The notes: a model not told the origin generated them from the letters alone. DNA of 64,000 nucleotides from Gordonia sp. ABSL11-1 (GCF_030315685.1 NZ_JASXSI010000001.1:310001-374000), one strand, 5' to 3'; shown: positions 9,335-17,849, counted from the first letter of the stretch. Made by a program: numbers and translations.

Positions 9335-9979
9335 ATGCGAGGCATGAGGCGGAATCGGGCCGACGATCGCCCTAGCAGGTGGGGCCGTACGGCCGGCCTG
9401 TGCGCGCTGCTGGCGGTGGCCGCCCTCGCCTCCGGGTGTGCGACCTCGGTCAACGGTTCCGGGTCGGCGATCCCGGGTCAGGTCGCCATCTATCGGGCCG
9501 AATTGTCCGAGTCGGCGGCGTCCTCGGTCCGTGCCGACGGCATCGAGCTGTGTCGTGAGGCCATGTCGTCGATGGTCGTGATGGTCCGCGGCTACAACGC
9601 GTTCATCCGGAAACTCAGCGAGGTCCACGACTACGCCGGTGTCGGTGATCTGGACGACAGGGCACGCGCGAGCCTCATCGCGGGGGCCGACCTGATCCGC
9701 AAACGGATCGAGTCGTCGACGCCGGTGGACGTCGCGGCATCGACGAACCGGTTCCTGGACTCCACCGGACGCCTCGACGCCGCGATCGGCAAGCGTGAAC
9801 TCGCTGGTCTCAATCCCATTGCCGCACAATGGACCCGGGACAAGCAGGCGGTGCTGAACGCTTGCGTCGGCTATCTACCGGTCCCGCCGACCGCGGGTGC
9901 GTCGCCCGTTCCGGGACCGGGCGGTTCGGGGTCCGCTCCGGCGCCGTCCTCGTCGTCGGTGCCGTCGCCGACGCCCTGA
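9335..9979 (+). CDS. Predicted lipoprotein of unknown function
   Basis: The 214-aa product begins with a basic stretch and a hydrophobic helix ending in a lipobox (ALASGC, Cys at about residue 35), so it should be an acylated lipoprotein of the cell envelope. The mature part is rich in Ala and Ser with a predicted helical body and a Pro/Ser/Gly-rich C-terminal tail. No catalytic motif is recognised. The ATG at 9335 has an AGGAGG ribosome site 4 nt upstream; a second ATG at 9344 is less well placed. Its position between aceE and the DUF3052 gene is that of Rv2240c, but sequence identity was not tested. Confidence 0.8.
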   Translation: MRGMRRNRADDRPSRWGRTAGLCALLAVAALASGCATSVNGSGSAIPGQVAIYRAELSESAASSVRADGIELCREAMSSMVVMVRGYNAFIRKLSEVHDYAGVGDLDDRARASLIAGADLIRKRIESSTPVDVAASTNRFLDSTGRLDAAIGKRELAGLNPIAAQWTRDKQAVLNACVGYLPVPPTAGASPVPGPGGSGSAPAPSSSSVPSPTP

Positions 9980-10089
9980 CGTCGACGTCGCGCGACGCGC
10001 CGGTCCCAAATGCCCCTGTTCGGGTTGCATCCTGAGCATCTAGGCTGTTCCCTAAGCTGACAGTCGAATTCATTGGGAGGTCGCACGCG

Positions 10090-10521
10090 GTGGTAGCCGC
10101 CACAGAGTCCGGTAACGCTGGGGACAGCCACGCCGACAAGCTCGGTTTCACGTCCGGCATGGTCGTCCAGGAACTGGGCTGGGACGAGGACACCGACGAC
10201 GACCTTCGGGTCGACATCGAGGACACCATCGGTGGGGAGATGGTCGACGAGGACGCTGACGACGTCATCGACGTCGTCGTGCTGTGGTGGCGCGACGGTG
10301 ACGGCGACCTGGTGGACGCATTGATGGATGCGATCGCCCCGCTCGCCGACGACGGGTACGTCTGGGTCTTCTCACCGAAGACAGGCACCGACGGCCACGT
10401 CGATCCCAGCGAGATCGCCGAGTCGGCACCCACCGCAGGTCTCACCCAGACCAATGTCGTCAGTCTCGGGGGCTGGTCCGGATCTCGGCTGGTGCAGCCG
10501 AAGTCCCGCAAACGCGCATGA
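10090..10521 (+). CDS. DUF3052 family protein
   Basis: A 143-aa acidic soluble protein of the DUF3052 family (Rv2239c-like), function unknown. Diagnostic segments are ADKLGF, VVQELGWDEDTDDDLR, DVVVLWWRDGDGDLVDALMDA and the C-terminal SGSRLVQPKSRKR. The GTG at 10090 follows a GGGAGG ribosome site by 9 nt. Its stop overlaps the ahpE start by 4 nt (ATGA), so the two are probably translated together, which hints at a redox-related role by association only. Confidence 0.88.
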   Translation: MVAATESGNAGDSHADKLGFTSGMVVQELGWDEDTDDDLRVDIEDTIGGEMVDEDADDVIDVVVLWWRDGDGDLVDALMDAIAPLADDGYVWVFSPKTGTDGHVDPSEIAESAPTAGLTQTNVVSLGGWSGSRLVQPKSRKRA

Positions 10522-11009
10522 GCGCGGACTCCACCGAACGGCCGACATCACCGCTGGCCGTGGGTGACGTGGCGCCCGACTTCGAGCTCCGCGACCAGAA
10601 CAACCAGCGTGTGTCGATGTCGGGCCTGCGCGCCGACGGGCAGGTGCTGCTGGTGTTCTTCCCGCTCGCCTTCACCGGGACGTGTCAGGGCGAACTCGGA
10701 TACATCCGCGACCACCAGCCGCAGTTCATCCGGGACGGGCTCCGGACGGTCGCGTTGTCGGTGGGGCCGCCCCCGACTCACAAGGTGTGGTCGTCGGCGC
10801 AGGGATTCCTGTTCCCGATCCTGTCGGACTTCTGGCCGCACGGGGCCGTCGCCCGCGACTACGGGGTGTTCAACGACGCCAGCGGTTACGCCAACCGGGC
10901 GACGTTCCTCGTCGACCCCGACGGGATCATCCGCTTTTCCGACATGCTCGGGCCGGGCGAGGCGCGCGACTCGACCCTGTGGGAGAAGGCTCTGCTCACG
11001 GCGAACTGA
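10518..11009 (+). CDS. ahpE: 1-Cys peroxiredoxin AhpE
   Basis: Thiol peroxidase (163 aa) that reduces hydroperoxides and peroxynitrite. The peroxidatic cysteine is C56 in FPLAFTGTCQGEL, in the PxxxT/SxxC arrangement, and no resolving cysteine is visible, matching the 1-Cys AhpE class of mycobacteria. The conserved SVGPPPTHKVW and LSDFWPHGAVARDYGV segments agree with Rv2238c. The N-terminus is about ten residues longer than the M. tuberculosis enzyme. It overlaps the DUF3052 gene by 4 nt and is followed by tRNA-Val. Confidence 0.93.
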   Translation: MSADSTERPTSPLAVGDVAPDFELRDQNNQRVSMSGLRADGQVLLVFFPLAFTGTCQGELGYIRDHQPQFIRDGLRTVALSVGPPPTHKVWSSAQGFLFPILSDFWPHGAVARDYGVFNDASGYANRATFLVDPDGIIRFSDMLGPGEARDSTLWEKALLTAN

Positions 11010-11103
11010 GATCGCCCGGGGGCGGGAACCGTTCTGGTTTGGGCATCGGGCCGTCACCGATTACATTCATGACTTGGTGTCCGGCGGCGACGTCCGCCGG
11101 CTC

Positions 11104-11178
11104 GCGCGTATAGCTCAGCGGTAGAGCTCTGGTCTTACACACCAGCGGTCAGGGGTTCGAATCCCTTTGCGCGCACCA
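11104..11178 (+). tRNA. tRNA-Val (anticodon TAC)
   Basis: A complete cloverleaf can be drawn. The 7-bp acceptor is GCGCGTA/TGCGCGC, the D arm contains GCTCAGCGGTAGAGC, the anticodon stem is CTGGT/ACCAG with loop CTTACAC (anticodon TAC), the T arm has the GGTTCGAATCC core, and the encoded CCA end is at 11176-11178. It marks the left side of the block that departs from the M. tuberculosis gene order, but no integrase or duplicated tRNA end was seen. Confidence 0.95.
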
Positions 11179-11287
11179 CCGAAGCCGACGTTGTTGTCAG
11201 ATCGATGGTCCGATCCATGGCAATGGTCCGCGCTCAGCGCGGACCATTGCCACGAAACGTGCGGGAGCCCGAATTCCGAGAAAGCGC

Positions 11288-11422
11288 TCAGCGTGCGGCG
11301 GGTTCGCCTGTCGAATCCTCGGCGTCCGAGAACACGAGCTGCGTGATGGGTTGCGCGGGATCGGGATTGGACCGCTGATCGTCGTCGACGTGTGCGTGTG
11401 AGAAGAGTGTCGGGTATTCCAT
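11288..11422 (-). CDS. Small hypothetical protein (44 aa)
   Basis: A short frame starts with ATG at 11422, preceded by a good ribosome site (AGGAGA, 4 nt spacing), and ends with TGA at 11288-11290. The product is small, acidic and hydrophilic (MEYPTLFSHAHVDDDQ..., ending GEPAAR), with no recognised motif. It lies 36 nt downstream of the DUF5994 gene on the same strand and could be its operon partner. Support is only the ribosome site and spacing; homologue conservation would be needed to trust it. Confidence 0.4.
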   Translation of the reverse strand: MEYPTLFSHAHVDDDQRSNPDPAQPITQLVFSDAEDSTGEPAAR

Positions 11423-11458
11423 GATTCTCCTGTGGTCGGGTCGCGCGGTGATCCGGGC

Positions 11459-11809
11459 TCAGATGGCCTCGGCCACGCGGTGGACACGGGTGCGGTTGAC
11501 TGTGGGCATCCTGGTCGCCAGTTCGATCGAGCGGTGCCGCCCACCGAGGGTGATGCTCGCCCACCGGACGCGCCAGAATCCGTCTATGCGGATTCGGCGC
11601 CCGCGGATCACCGGCTGGGCGTCGTGCACGCCCCAGTCGTTGATGCGGTAGGCCACCCGTTCGAGACTGCCGATGTGAGGTGCAAGGTACGGGATCAGTT
11701 CGTGCAGTCCGGACTCGAGGTCGGTGGTCGTCGGGGGCCGGACGCCCTGCACGAGGCCGAACGGGGTGTGGAAGTCACGCAGCCGCAGCGGCGGGAGAGT
11801 GCGCGTCAT
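11459..11809 (-). CDS. DUF5994 family protein
   Basis: A 116-aa protein resembling the actinobacterial DUF5994 family, function unknown. Features consistent with the family are an N-terminal RLRDFHTPFGLVQGVR-like stretch (a variant of the family's start), then ESGLHELIPYLAPHIGSLERVAYRINDW, an RGRRIRIDGF segment and a C-terminal ITLGGRHRSIELATRMP strand region. The assignment rests on remembered family sequences and is moderate. The ATG at 11809 has a GGAG-like site upstream. A 44-aa frame follows on the same strand. Confidence 0.6.
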   Translation of the reverse strand: MTRTLPPLRLRDFHTPFGLVQGVRPPTTTDLESGLHELIPYLAPHIGSLERVAYRINDWGVHDAQPVIRGRRIRIDGFWRVRWASITLGGRHRSIELATRMPTVNRTRVHRVAEAI

Positions 11810-11937
11810 GCTGACGCTCCATACTGGACGTCCGACGGGCGGACGCGGATCGCGCCGCCGGTGATGCTCGTGGCACCGTGACGGACGTGATCCAGCCTAC
11901 ACGCGATCGGGGGCAGCCAGCGTAGGCCACGCGCAGC

Positions 11938-11973
11938 AAAAAGCCCCGGCGCCGTTTCCGGTGCCGGGGCTTC
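11938..11973 (-). terminator. Rho-independent terminator of cspA
   Basis: On the minus strand a 13-bp GC-rich stem (AAGCCCCGGCACC pairing with GGCGCCGGGGCTT, one G-T wobble) with a 6-nt loop is followed by a run of five T, starting 15 nt after the cspA stop. This is the most classical terminator in the window. Confidence 0.88.
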
Positions 11974-11987
11974 GCAGGCGAAGACTG

Positions 11988-12194
11988 TTAGAGCACAGTC
12001 ACATTGGTGGCCTGAAGTCCTTTTGCGCCCTGCTCGACGTCGAACTCGACGCGCTGAGCTTCCTCGAGGTTGCGGAATCCGCTCCCCGTGATCGCGCTGA
12101 AGTGAACGAAGACGTCGCCGGTGCGATCGTCATCGGGGGCGATGAAGCCGAAGCCCTTTTCGCCGTTGAACCATTTGACGGTTCCTTGTGCCAT
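11988..12194 (-). CDS. cspA: Cold shock protein (CspA family)
   Basis: A 68-aa single-domain cold shock protein that binds single-stranded RNA and DNA. Both nucleic-acid motifs are present, KGFGFI (RNP1) and DVFVHF (RNP2), after the typical [14 protein letters not shown] start. The ATG at 12194 is chosen over an upstream start at 12335 because it gives the exact family N-terminus and has an AGGAAGAAG ribosome site about 10 nt upstream. A strong terminator follows directly, so it is monocistronic. It is divergent from the small gene at 12329. Confidence 0.95.
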   Translation of the reverse strand: MAQGTVKWFNGEKGFGFIAPDDDRTGDVFVHFSAITGSGFRNLEEAQRVEFDVEQGAKGLQATNVTVL

Positions 12195-12316
12195 ACTGCC
12201 GTACTTCTTCCTATCGGAGGAGGGCCATAGTCGACCCCCACACAACCACTGTCCCACACTTTCGGTCGAACTCCGCAATCGTGGTTCGCGCACGGCCCAC
12301 TCGGGGGGTCGTCGCG

Positions 12317-12322
12317 TACGAT
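12317..12322 (+). promoter_or_regulatory. -10 element (TACGAT), leaderless type
   Basis: TACGAT ends 6 nt before the ATG at 12329; no ribosome site is present there, so the transcript is probably leaderless. Confidence 0.55.
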
Positions 12323-12328
12323 CCGGGC

Positions 12329-12547
12329 ATGACACAGACCCCTGTCCCGGCGAAGTTCGAAGACGCCTTCGCCGCCGTCGATGTGCACTTCACGTTCGAC
12401 GGCATCGCCGAGGAATCGGGTGTGTCCGTCGCCGACGCCACCAGTGCCCTGACCGGCACCGATACGGACGGAGCGACCGTGCAGCGCATTGCCGACGCAT
12501 TGTGCATGGTGCCGGCGGCGCTGACCGAACTCATCGTCGCGCACTAG
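12329..12547 (+). CDS. Small hypothetical protein, possible helix-turn-helix
   Basis: A 72-aa acidic protein. Residues about 28-65 read like an Xre-type helical domain ([18 protein letters not shown], then [15 protein letters not shown]), with the spacing of a degenerate helix-turn-helix, but basic DNA-contact residues are scarce. The ATG at 12329 is supported by the TACGAT element 6 nt upstream. It diverges from cspA and converges on the PrmC-like gene. I do not recognise a named family. Confidence 0.6.
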   Translation: MTQTPVPAKFEDAFAAVDVHFTFDGIAEESGVSVADATSALTGTDTDGATVQRIADALCMVPAALTELIVAH

Positions 12548-12563
12548 CGGCCCCGCCGAACGG

Positions 12564-13349
12564 TCAGGTCGGCCGGCGGCCGACGGTGACGGTGGCCTGC
12601 AGTTCGTCGGACTCGTGAATCGCCGTGGACAGGCCGGCCGCCGACAGCGCCTCGGCAGTCAGGTCGGCCTGGTCGGTGCTGGTCTCGACGAGCACGCAGC
12701 CGCCCGGTCGGAGCCACGCGCCGACCTCGGCACCCACCCGGCGGTGGATCTGCACCCCGTCGACGCCCCCGTCCAGGCTGTGCGACGGTTCGTGGTCGCG
12801 GGCCTCCGGCGCCATGAACGCGATCCGGGCGGTCGGGACGTAAGGTGCGTTCACCACCACGATGTCAACCCCTCCGTGGAGTCGGTGGGGCAGTGGGTCG
12901 AACAGGTCGCCGCACCAGGTGTGTCCGCCCACGGCGGCCACGTTACGGGCGGCGCACGCCACCGCCGCCGGATCGATATCGCAGGCATGCAGCTCGACGC
13001 CTGACACGGCGGTCGCCACCGCGAGACCGATAGCGCCTGTCCCACAACAGAGATCGAGCACGACGGCACCGGGCTCGGCGATCGTGATCGCCCGACGGGC
13101 CAGGAACACCGTCCGTTGCCGCGGCACGAAAACCCCGGGATCGACCTCCACGCGGAGACCGTCGAAGAGGGTCCAGCCGAGCACCACCTCGAGGGGTTTC
13201 CCGGACACGCGACGGCGCAGCAGTACCGCGAGCGACGCGTCGTCGGCGGCCTGCCCGATCAGCAGGTCGGCCTCTTCCTCGGCGAAGACGCACCCGGCGG
13301 CTCGAAGCGCCTCGACGGTGCGGCGGACGACGTCGGGTCCGCTCCTCAT
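12564..13349 (-). CDS. PrmC-related protein-(glutamine-N5) methyltransferase
   Basis: SAM-dependent methyltransferase (261 aa) of the PrmC/HemK-related group (TIGR03704-like). The SAM site is VLDLCCGTGAIGLAVA, followed by the acidic HACDID. The substrate motif is NAPYVP, not the NPPY of true release-factor methyltransferases, and it is followed by MAPEARDHEPSHSLDGGVDG, typical of this subgroup. The substrate is therefore uncertain. The ATG at 13349 overlaps the WYL regulator stop by 4 nt, so both are in one operon; the longer frame start at 13562 lies inside the regulator and is rejected. Confidence 0.85.
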   Translation of the reverse strand: MRSGPDVVRRTVEALRAAGCVFAEEEADLLIGQAADDASLAVLLRRRVSGKPLEVVLGWTLFDGLRVEVDPGVFVPRQRTVFLARRAITIAEPGAVVLDLCCGTGAIGLAVATAVSGVELHACDIDPAAVACAARNVAAVGGHTWCGDLFDPLPHRLHGGVDIVVVNAPYVPTARIAFMAPEARDHEPSHSLDGGVDGVQIHRRVGAEVGAWLRPGGCVLVETSTDQADLTAEALSAAGLSTAIHESDELQATVTVGRRPT

Positions 13350-14332
13350 CGGCCGCCCGCATCGCCGACGGCGCGCCGGTATCGGGCCGCCAGATCGTCG
13401 TGATAGGCGGCCACGGCCCGGCACTCGTCGATCAACTCGGGTGGGTCGAGGATCGAGAAGTCGGCATCGAACGCCCGCAACCAGCGCGCGATGCTGACGA
13501 GCGAGGTGCTGAACAGCACGAGTTCGCACCCTTTCTCGTCGCCCGCTTCGATCGCGCCCCACGCGTCGTCGACCATTTCCGCGACGACATCGATGGGTGC
13601 GTGAATCCGGACGCGCGCCGACGCCCGCCGATAGACGGCGCCCAGACTGCGGGTGAGGTAACCGGTGGCGCCGCCCTCGGGCAGAGGCCGCGGGGTGAAC
13701 CGGGGGCCGGTCGGCGTCTTCGGTTCCATGCGGTCGACACGGAAGGAGCGCCAGTCCTCACGCGCCAGGTCCCAGCCGACCAGATACCAGCGCAGGCCGC
13801 TCCGGACCAGGCGGTAGGGCTCGACCTCCCGCCGGCTCTGCGCGCCGTCGCCGCGGCGATAGTCGAAGCGCAGGCGCTCCGTGCGGTGACAGGCGGTGGC
13901 GATCTCGGTCAGCACCGCGCCCGACACGGGCGAGCGCGACTCCCGAGGCACGGCCTCCATCGTCAGGGCGTCGAGCCGGTGGCGCAGCCGCGACGGCATC
14001 ACCTGGCGGAGCTTGGTCAACGCGCCCGCCGAGGCCTCGGCCATGTCGGCCACCGATCCGGTGGTGATCTCGTTGAGGCCCAGCGCCACCGCGAGCACCT
14101 CGTGATCGTCGAGCAGCAGCGGGGGCATCTCGGCGCCGGCGCCGAGACGGTAGCCGCCACCGACTCCGACGGTCGCGTCCACCGGATAGCCCAGCTCACG
14201 GAGCTTGTCGATGTCCCGGCGGACCGTCCGGGTGGTGATGTCGAGCCGGTCGGCGAGCTCGGACCCCGACCATTCGCGCCGCGTCTGCAGCAAGGTCAGC
14301 AGGGCGAGCAGTCGGGCCGACGTTTCCAGCAT
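13346..14332 (-). CDS. YafY-type transcriptional regulator (HTH_11 + WYL)
   Basis: A 328-aa regulator with an N-terminal winged helix (LADRLDITTRTVRRDIDKLRELGYPV, about residues 25-55) followed by a glycine loop GVGGGYRLG, a central WYL ligand-binding domain (LRFDYRRGDGA..., YRLVRSGLRWYLVGWD, RSFRVDRM) and a WCX-like C-terminal domain. The second ATG (14332) gives the usual family start MLETSARLLALL; an upstream ATG at 14341 is less likely. Targets are unknown; it precedes the PrmC-like gene with a 4-nt overlap. Confidence 0.87.
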   Translation of the reverse strand: MLETSARLLALLTLLQTRREWSGSELADRLDITTRTVRRDIDKLRELGYPVDATVGVGGGYRLGAGAEMPPLLLDDHEVLAVALGLNEITTGSVADMAEASAGALTKLRQVMPSRLRHRLDALTMEAVPRESRSPVSGAVLTEIATACHRTERLRFDYRRGDGAQSRREVEPYRLVRSGLRWYLVGWDLAREDWRSFRVDRMEPKTPTGPRFTPRPLPEGGATGYLTRSLGAVYRRASARVRIHAPIDVVAEMVDDAWGAIEAGDEKGCELVLFSTSLVSIARWLRAFDADFSILDPPELIDECRAVAAYHDDLAARYRRAVGDAGGR

Positions 14333-14399
14333 GGGCACCATCCTGCCGCCTTTTGCGGACAGACGGTGTCCTCGATGAGCGGCGGAGTCCGGACCCGGA

Positions 14400-15278
14400 T
14401 CAGTCCGGTGCGCCCAGATTCAGCTCATCGGGGTGCCCGCCGATGCGGGCGCCGGTGTCGAGGGTCGCGATCGCGTCCATGTCGGCGGCATTGAGTTCGA
14501 AGTCGAGCACATCGATGTTCTGGGCGATCCGATCGTCGTGGACGGATTTCGGGATCACGATCACCCCGTTCTGCAGATGCCACCGGATCATCACCTGCGC
14601 GGTCGAGCGACTGTGCCGCTCGGCGATCCCGGTCAGTGTCGGATCGGTGAGCAGGGTGTTCGGCGACGAATCGGCACCCCATCCCGAACCGCTTCCGCCG
14701 AGTGGACTCCACGCCTCGACGGCGATGCCGCGTTCGCCGCAGAACTCCCGTAGTTCGCGTTGGGCCAGTCGTGGATGCAATTCGATCTGGTCGACCGCGG
14801 GAGGCTGCCCGGTCGCGTCGACGATCGCGGCGAGGTGATGGGGTTCGAAGTTGGACACGCCAATCGACGTCGCTTTGCCGGAGGCCTGTATCTCGATCAT
14901 CGTCTGCCAGGTCTCGATCATCCGGTCGGTGTCCTGCAGCGGCCAATGGATCAGATACAGGTCGACGTGGTCGAGTCCGAGGCGCTCGAGGCTCGCGTCG
15001 ATCGCGGCGAGGGTGCGGGCGCGACCGTGGTCGGCGTTCCACAGCTTCGTCGTCACGAAGATCTCGGAGCGATCGACTCCCGACGCGGCGATCCCGCGCC
15101 CGACGGCCGCTTCGTTGCCGTATGCGGCCGCGGTGTCGATGTGTCGGTAGCCCGCGGTCCCGATGGCGAAGCGGACGGCACGTTCGGTGTCCTCGTCGTC
15201 CGCCTGCCAGACGCCGAGGCCGAGTTGGGGGATCAGCGACCCCGTGGCGAGCTCGATGGTCGGGAGATCAGTACTCAT
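14400..15278 (-). CDS. Aldo/keto reductase (AKR5-like)
   Basis: NADPH-dependent carbonyl reductase (292 aa) with a TIM-barrel fold. The catalytic tetrad can be read: Asp and Tyr in GYRHIDTAAAYGNE, Lys in VTTKLWN and His in YLIHWPL. The cofactor segment near the C-terminus is VIPKSVHDDRIAQNIDVLDF. The similarity is to the 2,5-diketo-gluconate reductase type; the natural substrate cannot be deduced. The ATG at 15278 has a TAGCCT -10 element 6 nt upstream. It stands alone between the WYL regulator and the esterase. Confidence 0.9.
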   Translation of the reverse strand: MSTDLPTIELATGSLIPQLGLGVWQADDEDTERAVRFAIGTAGYRHIDTAAAYGNEAAVGRGIAASGVDRSEIFVTTKLWNADHGRARTLAAIDASLERLGLDHVDLYLIHWPLQDTDRMIETWQTMIEIQASGKATSIGVSNFEPHHLAAIVDATGQPPAVDQIELHPRLAQRELREFCGERGIAVEAWSPLGGSGSGWGADSSPNTLLTDPTLTGIAERHSRSTAQVMIRWHLQNGVIVIPKSVHDDRIAQNIDVLDFELNAADMDAIATLDTGARIGGHPDELNLGAPD

Positions 15279-15284
15279 GCCCCC

Positions 15285-15290
15285 AGGCTA
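15285..15290 (-). promoter_or_regulatory. -10 element (TAGCCT) of aldo/keto reductase
   Basis: TAGCCT on the minus strand ends 6 nt before the ATG at 15278, implying a leaderless message. Confidence 0.5.
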
Positions 15291-15334
15291 GTTCGCCGGG
15301 CCTCGCGGGCGACGGTGCCACGCGCCGCCGTCTG

Positions 15335-16315
15335 TCAGGTCGACGCGTGCGGTGACGATGCGAAGAACTGCCACAACAGGCGGGTGGCCGAGATGGTGTC
15401 GCTCGCCTCGCCCTCGGCGAAATTACCCGCCGAACCGGGCCATCGGTGGGTCCCGCCGCGGAGCCGGAAGTGCACGATCTGACGGCCTGCGCTCGCGCAG
15501 ACCGGCCATGAGACACGGTCGACGACGGAGTTGACCGGCACCGTGACCGGAACGTCGCCACATCCGGCTCGAGAGGTCCACGTGCGCAGCCACTGCGCCG
15601 ACGACAGGTACCGAGCGCCGAATCGGACGCCGCCGTCGTAGTGGATGACGCCGTCTGCGGTGCCGTGGAAGTCGACCAGGGAGACCGATCGTGCCCCGCA
15701 TCCCGAGAGGGACTCGGTGTACACCGCCGCGCTGATCGTCGCGTAGGCCGAGAACTCCGACGGCATGCGGCAGGCGAGCATCGCGACGAGTCCCGCGCCG
15801 TTGGAACGCCCCACGGCATAGGTGCGGTTGCGGTCGACGCACGCGCTCGTCCGCACCGACCGCAGGATCGCACGGGTGAACGCGATGTCGTCGGCGCGGG
15901 ACGAAGAGTAGGGGGCGCCCTGCCAGGCGAAGGCCTTGTCCGGGCCACGCAGACCGTCGGGGTAGACCACGATCGCGGGCAGCGACGACAGGCCGGTGTA
16001 GCTCTCGAAGGTCGTACCGCGCTCGGCGCGCCCGTGGTAGGCGAGCACCAGCGGGACCCGCTCGCGCCCGGTGTAGGTGGCCGGGATGTGCATCCGGTAC
16101 GTCCGTTCCACTCCGCGCACGTCCACCGAGCGCGTGAGCGCCGTGCCTGCGGGCAGCATCGGGCAGGCGGCGACCGGATGTGCGCCGAGCGGTGCGGCCG
16201 TCGCGGTGGGTTCGCCGACGCCGGCGAGGCCGGTCGCGCCGACGGTCACGGCGCCGATGAACGCGATCACGGCGATGATGGTGCGGCGCAGTCGCGGCCG
16301 GGAGTCCTCGAGCAC
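15335..16315 (-). CDS. Secreted PHB-depolymerase-like esterase (alpha/beta hydrolase)
   Basis: A 326-aa exported hydrolase of the polyhydroxybutyrate depolymerase/feruloyl esterase (LpqC-like) group. An N-terminal signal helix (RRTIIAVIAFIGAVTVGATGLAG) ends near TATAAP. The nucleophile is the Ser of VGRSNGAG, the acid is probably the Asp of HGTADGV and the base the His of GGTHRWPG; an HGRAERG oxyanion segment is present. Several cysteines suggest disulphides outside the cell. The GTG at 16315 is supported by a TACTCT -10 element 6 nt upstream. The substrate is unknown. Confidence 0.85.
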   Translation of the reverse strand: MLEDSRPRLRRTIIAVIAFIGAVTVGATGLAGVGEPTATAAPLGAHPVAACPMLPAGTALTRSVDVRGVERTYRMHIPATYTGRERVPLVLAYHGRAERGTTFESYTGLSSLPAIVVYPDGLRGPDKAFAWQGAPYSSSRADDIAFTRAILRSVRTSACVDRNRTYAVGRSNGAGLVAMLACRMPSEFSAYATISAAVYTESLSGCGARSVSLVDFHGTADGVIHYDGGVRFGARYLSSAQWLRTWTSRAGCGDVPVTVPVNSVVDRVSWPVCASAGRQIVHFRLRGGTHRWPGSAGNFAEGEASDTISATRLLWQFFASSPHAST

Positions 16316-16321
16316 CGCATC

Positions 16322-16327
16322 AGAGTA
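16322..16327 (-). promoter_or_regulatory. -10 element (TACTCT) of the esterase gene
   Basis: TACTCT read on the minus strand ends 6 nt before the GTG at 16315; it supports that start and a leaderless message. Confidence 0.5.
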
Positions 16328-16493
16328 GTCGGAGCCGTTGCGGTGTGGGACGTGAGATCACCCGACCGCCCACATCGCGGTGGCGGAGCGGTCCATCTGA
16401 CATCCTGGGCGCGTGCTCTTCGCCGACATGCCAGCGGGTGGCCGGGCCCGCTCGGGGGCCCCCGCGTGCGATGCCCCACCGGAGACCGCCGAC

Positions 16494-17792
16494 GTGAGGT
16501 CCGTGCTGCGCGCGGCAGTTGTCCTGATCCTCACCGTCGTCGCCATGGTGCCGGCGGCGCGCGCCGAGGCGGAGACCGGGGCACCGTCCGCGCTCCCGCG
16601 CGACTTCCTCTGGGGGGTGTCGTCGTCGGGGTTCCAGAGCGAGGGGTCCTCCCCGGACAGCAACTGGGGCCGCTACTCCGCATCCGGGCGGGCACACGAC
16701 CGGATCGGGACGTCGGTGGACTTCCGACACCGTTATCGCGAGGACATCGCCCGCGCCGCTCGGCTCGGCGTGTCGGTGTACCGGGTGAGTGTCGAATGGG
16801 CGCGGATCGAGCCGCGCCCGGGGGTCGTCAACCGGCCCGAGCTCGCCTACTACGACTCGATGATCGCCGCGATCGTGGCCGCCGGGATGCGCCCGATGAT
16901 CACGCTGGATCACTGGGTGTACCCCGGCTGGGTGGCGACGCGCGGAGGCTGGGCAAACCCGTCGACGCCGACGTGGTGGCTGCGCAACGCGCGTCGGGTC
17001 GTCGACCGCTACGCCCACGTCCATCCACTGTGGATCACGGTCAACGAGCCGGCGTACTACGTGGTGCAGGAGATCCGGACCGGAGGTCTGTCGCCGACGG
17101 CGGCGCAGGCGATGCTGGATCGACTGGTCGCGGTGCACCGCAGCATCTATGACCACATCCATCGCCGCGACCGGACCGCGATGGTGTCGTCGAACGCGGC
17201 CTATGTCCCGACCGTCGCCGCGGCGATCGACACGCAGTTCACCGATCGCGTCGCGGACAAGGTGGACTACGTCGGTATCGATTACTACTACTCGATCTCG
17301 GTCACGAACACCGACGCGTGGCATGCGGCGACCGACGAGTCGTGGCTCGCGCCGGTGTCGGCCGACGGTCTGTACTACGCGTTGCGGGACTACTCCCGGC
17401 GTTATCCGGGGAAGCCGGTCTACGTCGTAGAGTCGGGTATGTCGACTCCTCGCGGCGCACCCCGCCCCGACGGATATCGGCGCGGCGATCATCTCCGCGA
17501 CCTCGTGTACTGGGTACAGCGCGCCCGCGGCGACGGTGTCGACGTGATCGGCTACAACTATTGGAGCCTCACCGACAACTACGAATGGGGAAGCTACACA
17601 CCCAGATTCGGTCTGTACACCGTGAACGTCGGCAGTGATGCGACGCTGACCCGGCGGCCTACCGACGCCGTCGCGGCCTACCGCGGGATCACGGCGGCCA
17701 ACGGCGTCGGGCCCGGCTACCGCCCGACCCGGCCCGCGCAGTTCTGCTCGTTGGTGAACGCTCCGTCGAGCTGTTCGGAACCCGTCCGCTGA
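16494..17792 (+). CDS. Secreted glycoside hydrolase family 1 enzyme
   Basis: A GH1-type beta-glycosidase (432 aa). The N-terminus FLWGVSSSGFQSEG, the acid/base motif TVNEP and the C-terminal YNYWSLTDNYEWG...FGLY are GH1 hallmarks. The nucleophile motif reads YVVESG where most GH1 enzymes have TENG, so the Glu is kept but its neighbour is not. A Sec signal (VRSVLRAAVVLILTVVAMV...ARA) directs export, which is unusual for GH1. The GTG at 16494 gives a normal signal peptide and has a GGAGA site upstream; the GTG at 16413 would add 27 atypical residues. It is divergent from the esterase. Confidence 0.82.
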   Translation: MRSVLRAAVVLILTVVAMVPAARAEAETGAPSALPRDFLWGVSSSGFQSEGSSPDSNWGRYSASGRAHDRIGTSVDFRHRYREDIARAARLGVSVYRVSVEWARIEPRPGVVNRPELAYYDSMIAAIVAAGMRPMITLDHWVYPGWVATRGGWANPSTPTWWLRNARRVVDRYAHVHPLWITVNEPAYYVVQEIRTGGLSPTAAQAMLDRLVAVHRSIYDHIHRRDRTAMVSSNAAYVPTVAAAIDTQFTDRVADKVDYVGIDYYYSISVTNTDAWHAATDESWLAPVSADGLYYALRDYSRRYPGKPVYVVESGMSTPRGAPRPDGYRRGDHLRDLVYWVQRARGDGVDVIGYNYWSLTDNYEWGSYTPRFGLYTVNVGSDATLTRRPTDAVAAYRGITAANGVGPGYRPTRPAQFCSLVNAPSSCSEPVR

Positions 17793-17849
17793 CCTCTCGG
17801 TTCGCACACAGTCCGGCGCGGCGCGAGCCGACCACGAAGGAGACCCTTC

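Noticed and set aside
11104..11178. tRNA-Val as an attachment site of an integrative element
   Set aside because: No integrase gene and no duplicated tRNA 3' segment could be found at the other side of the non-syntenic block.
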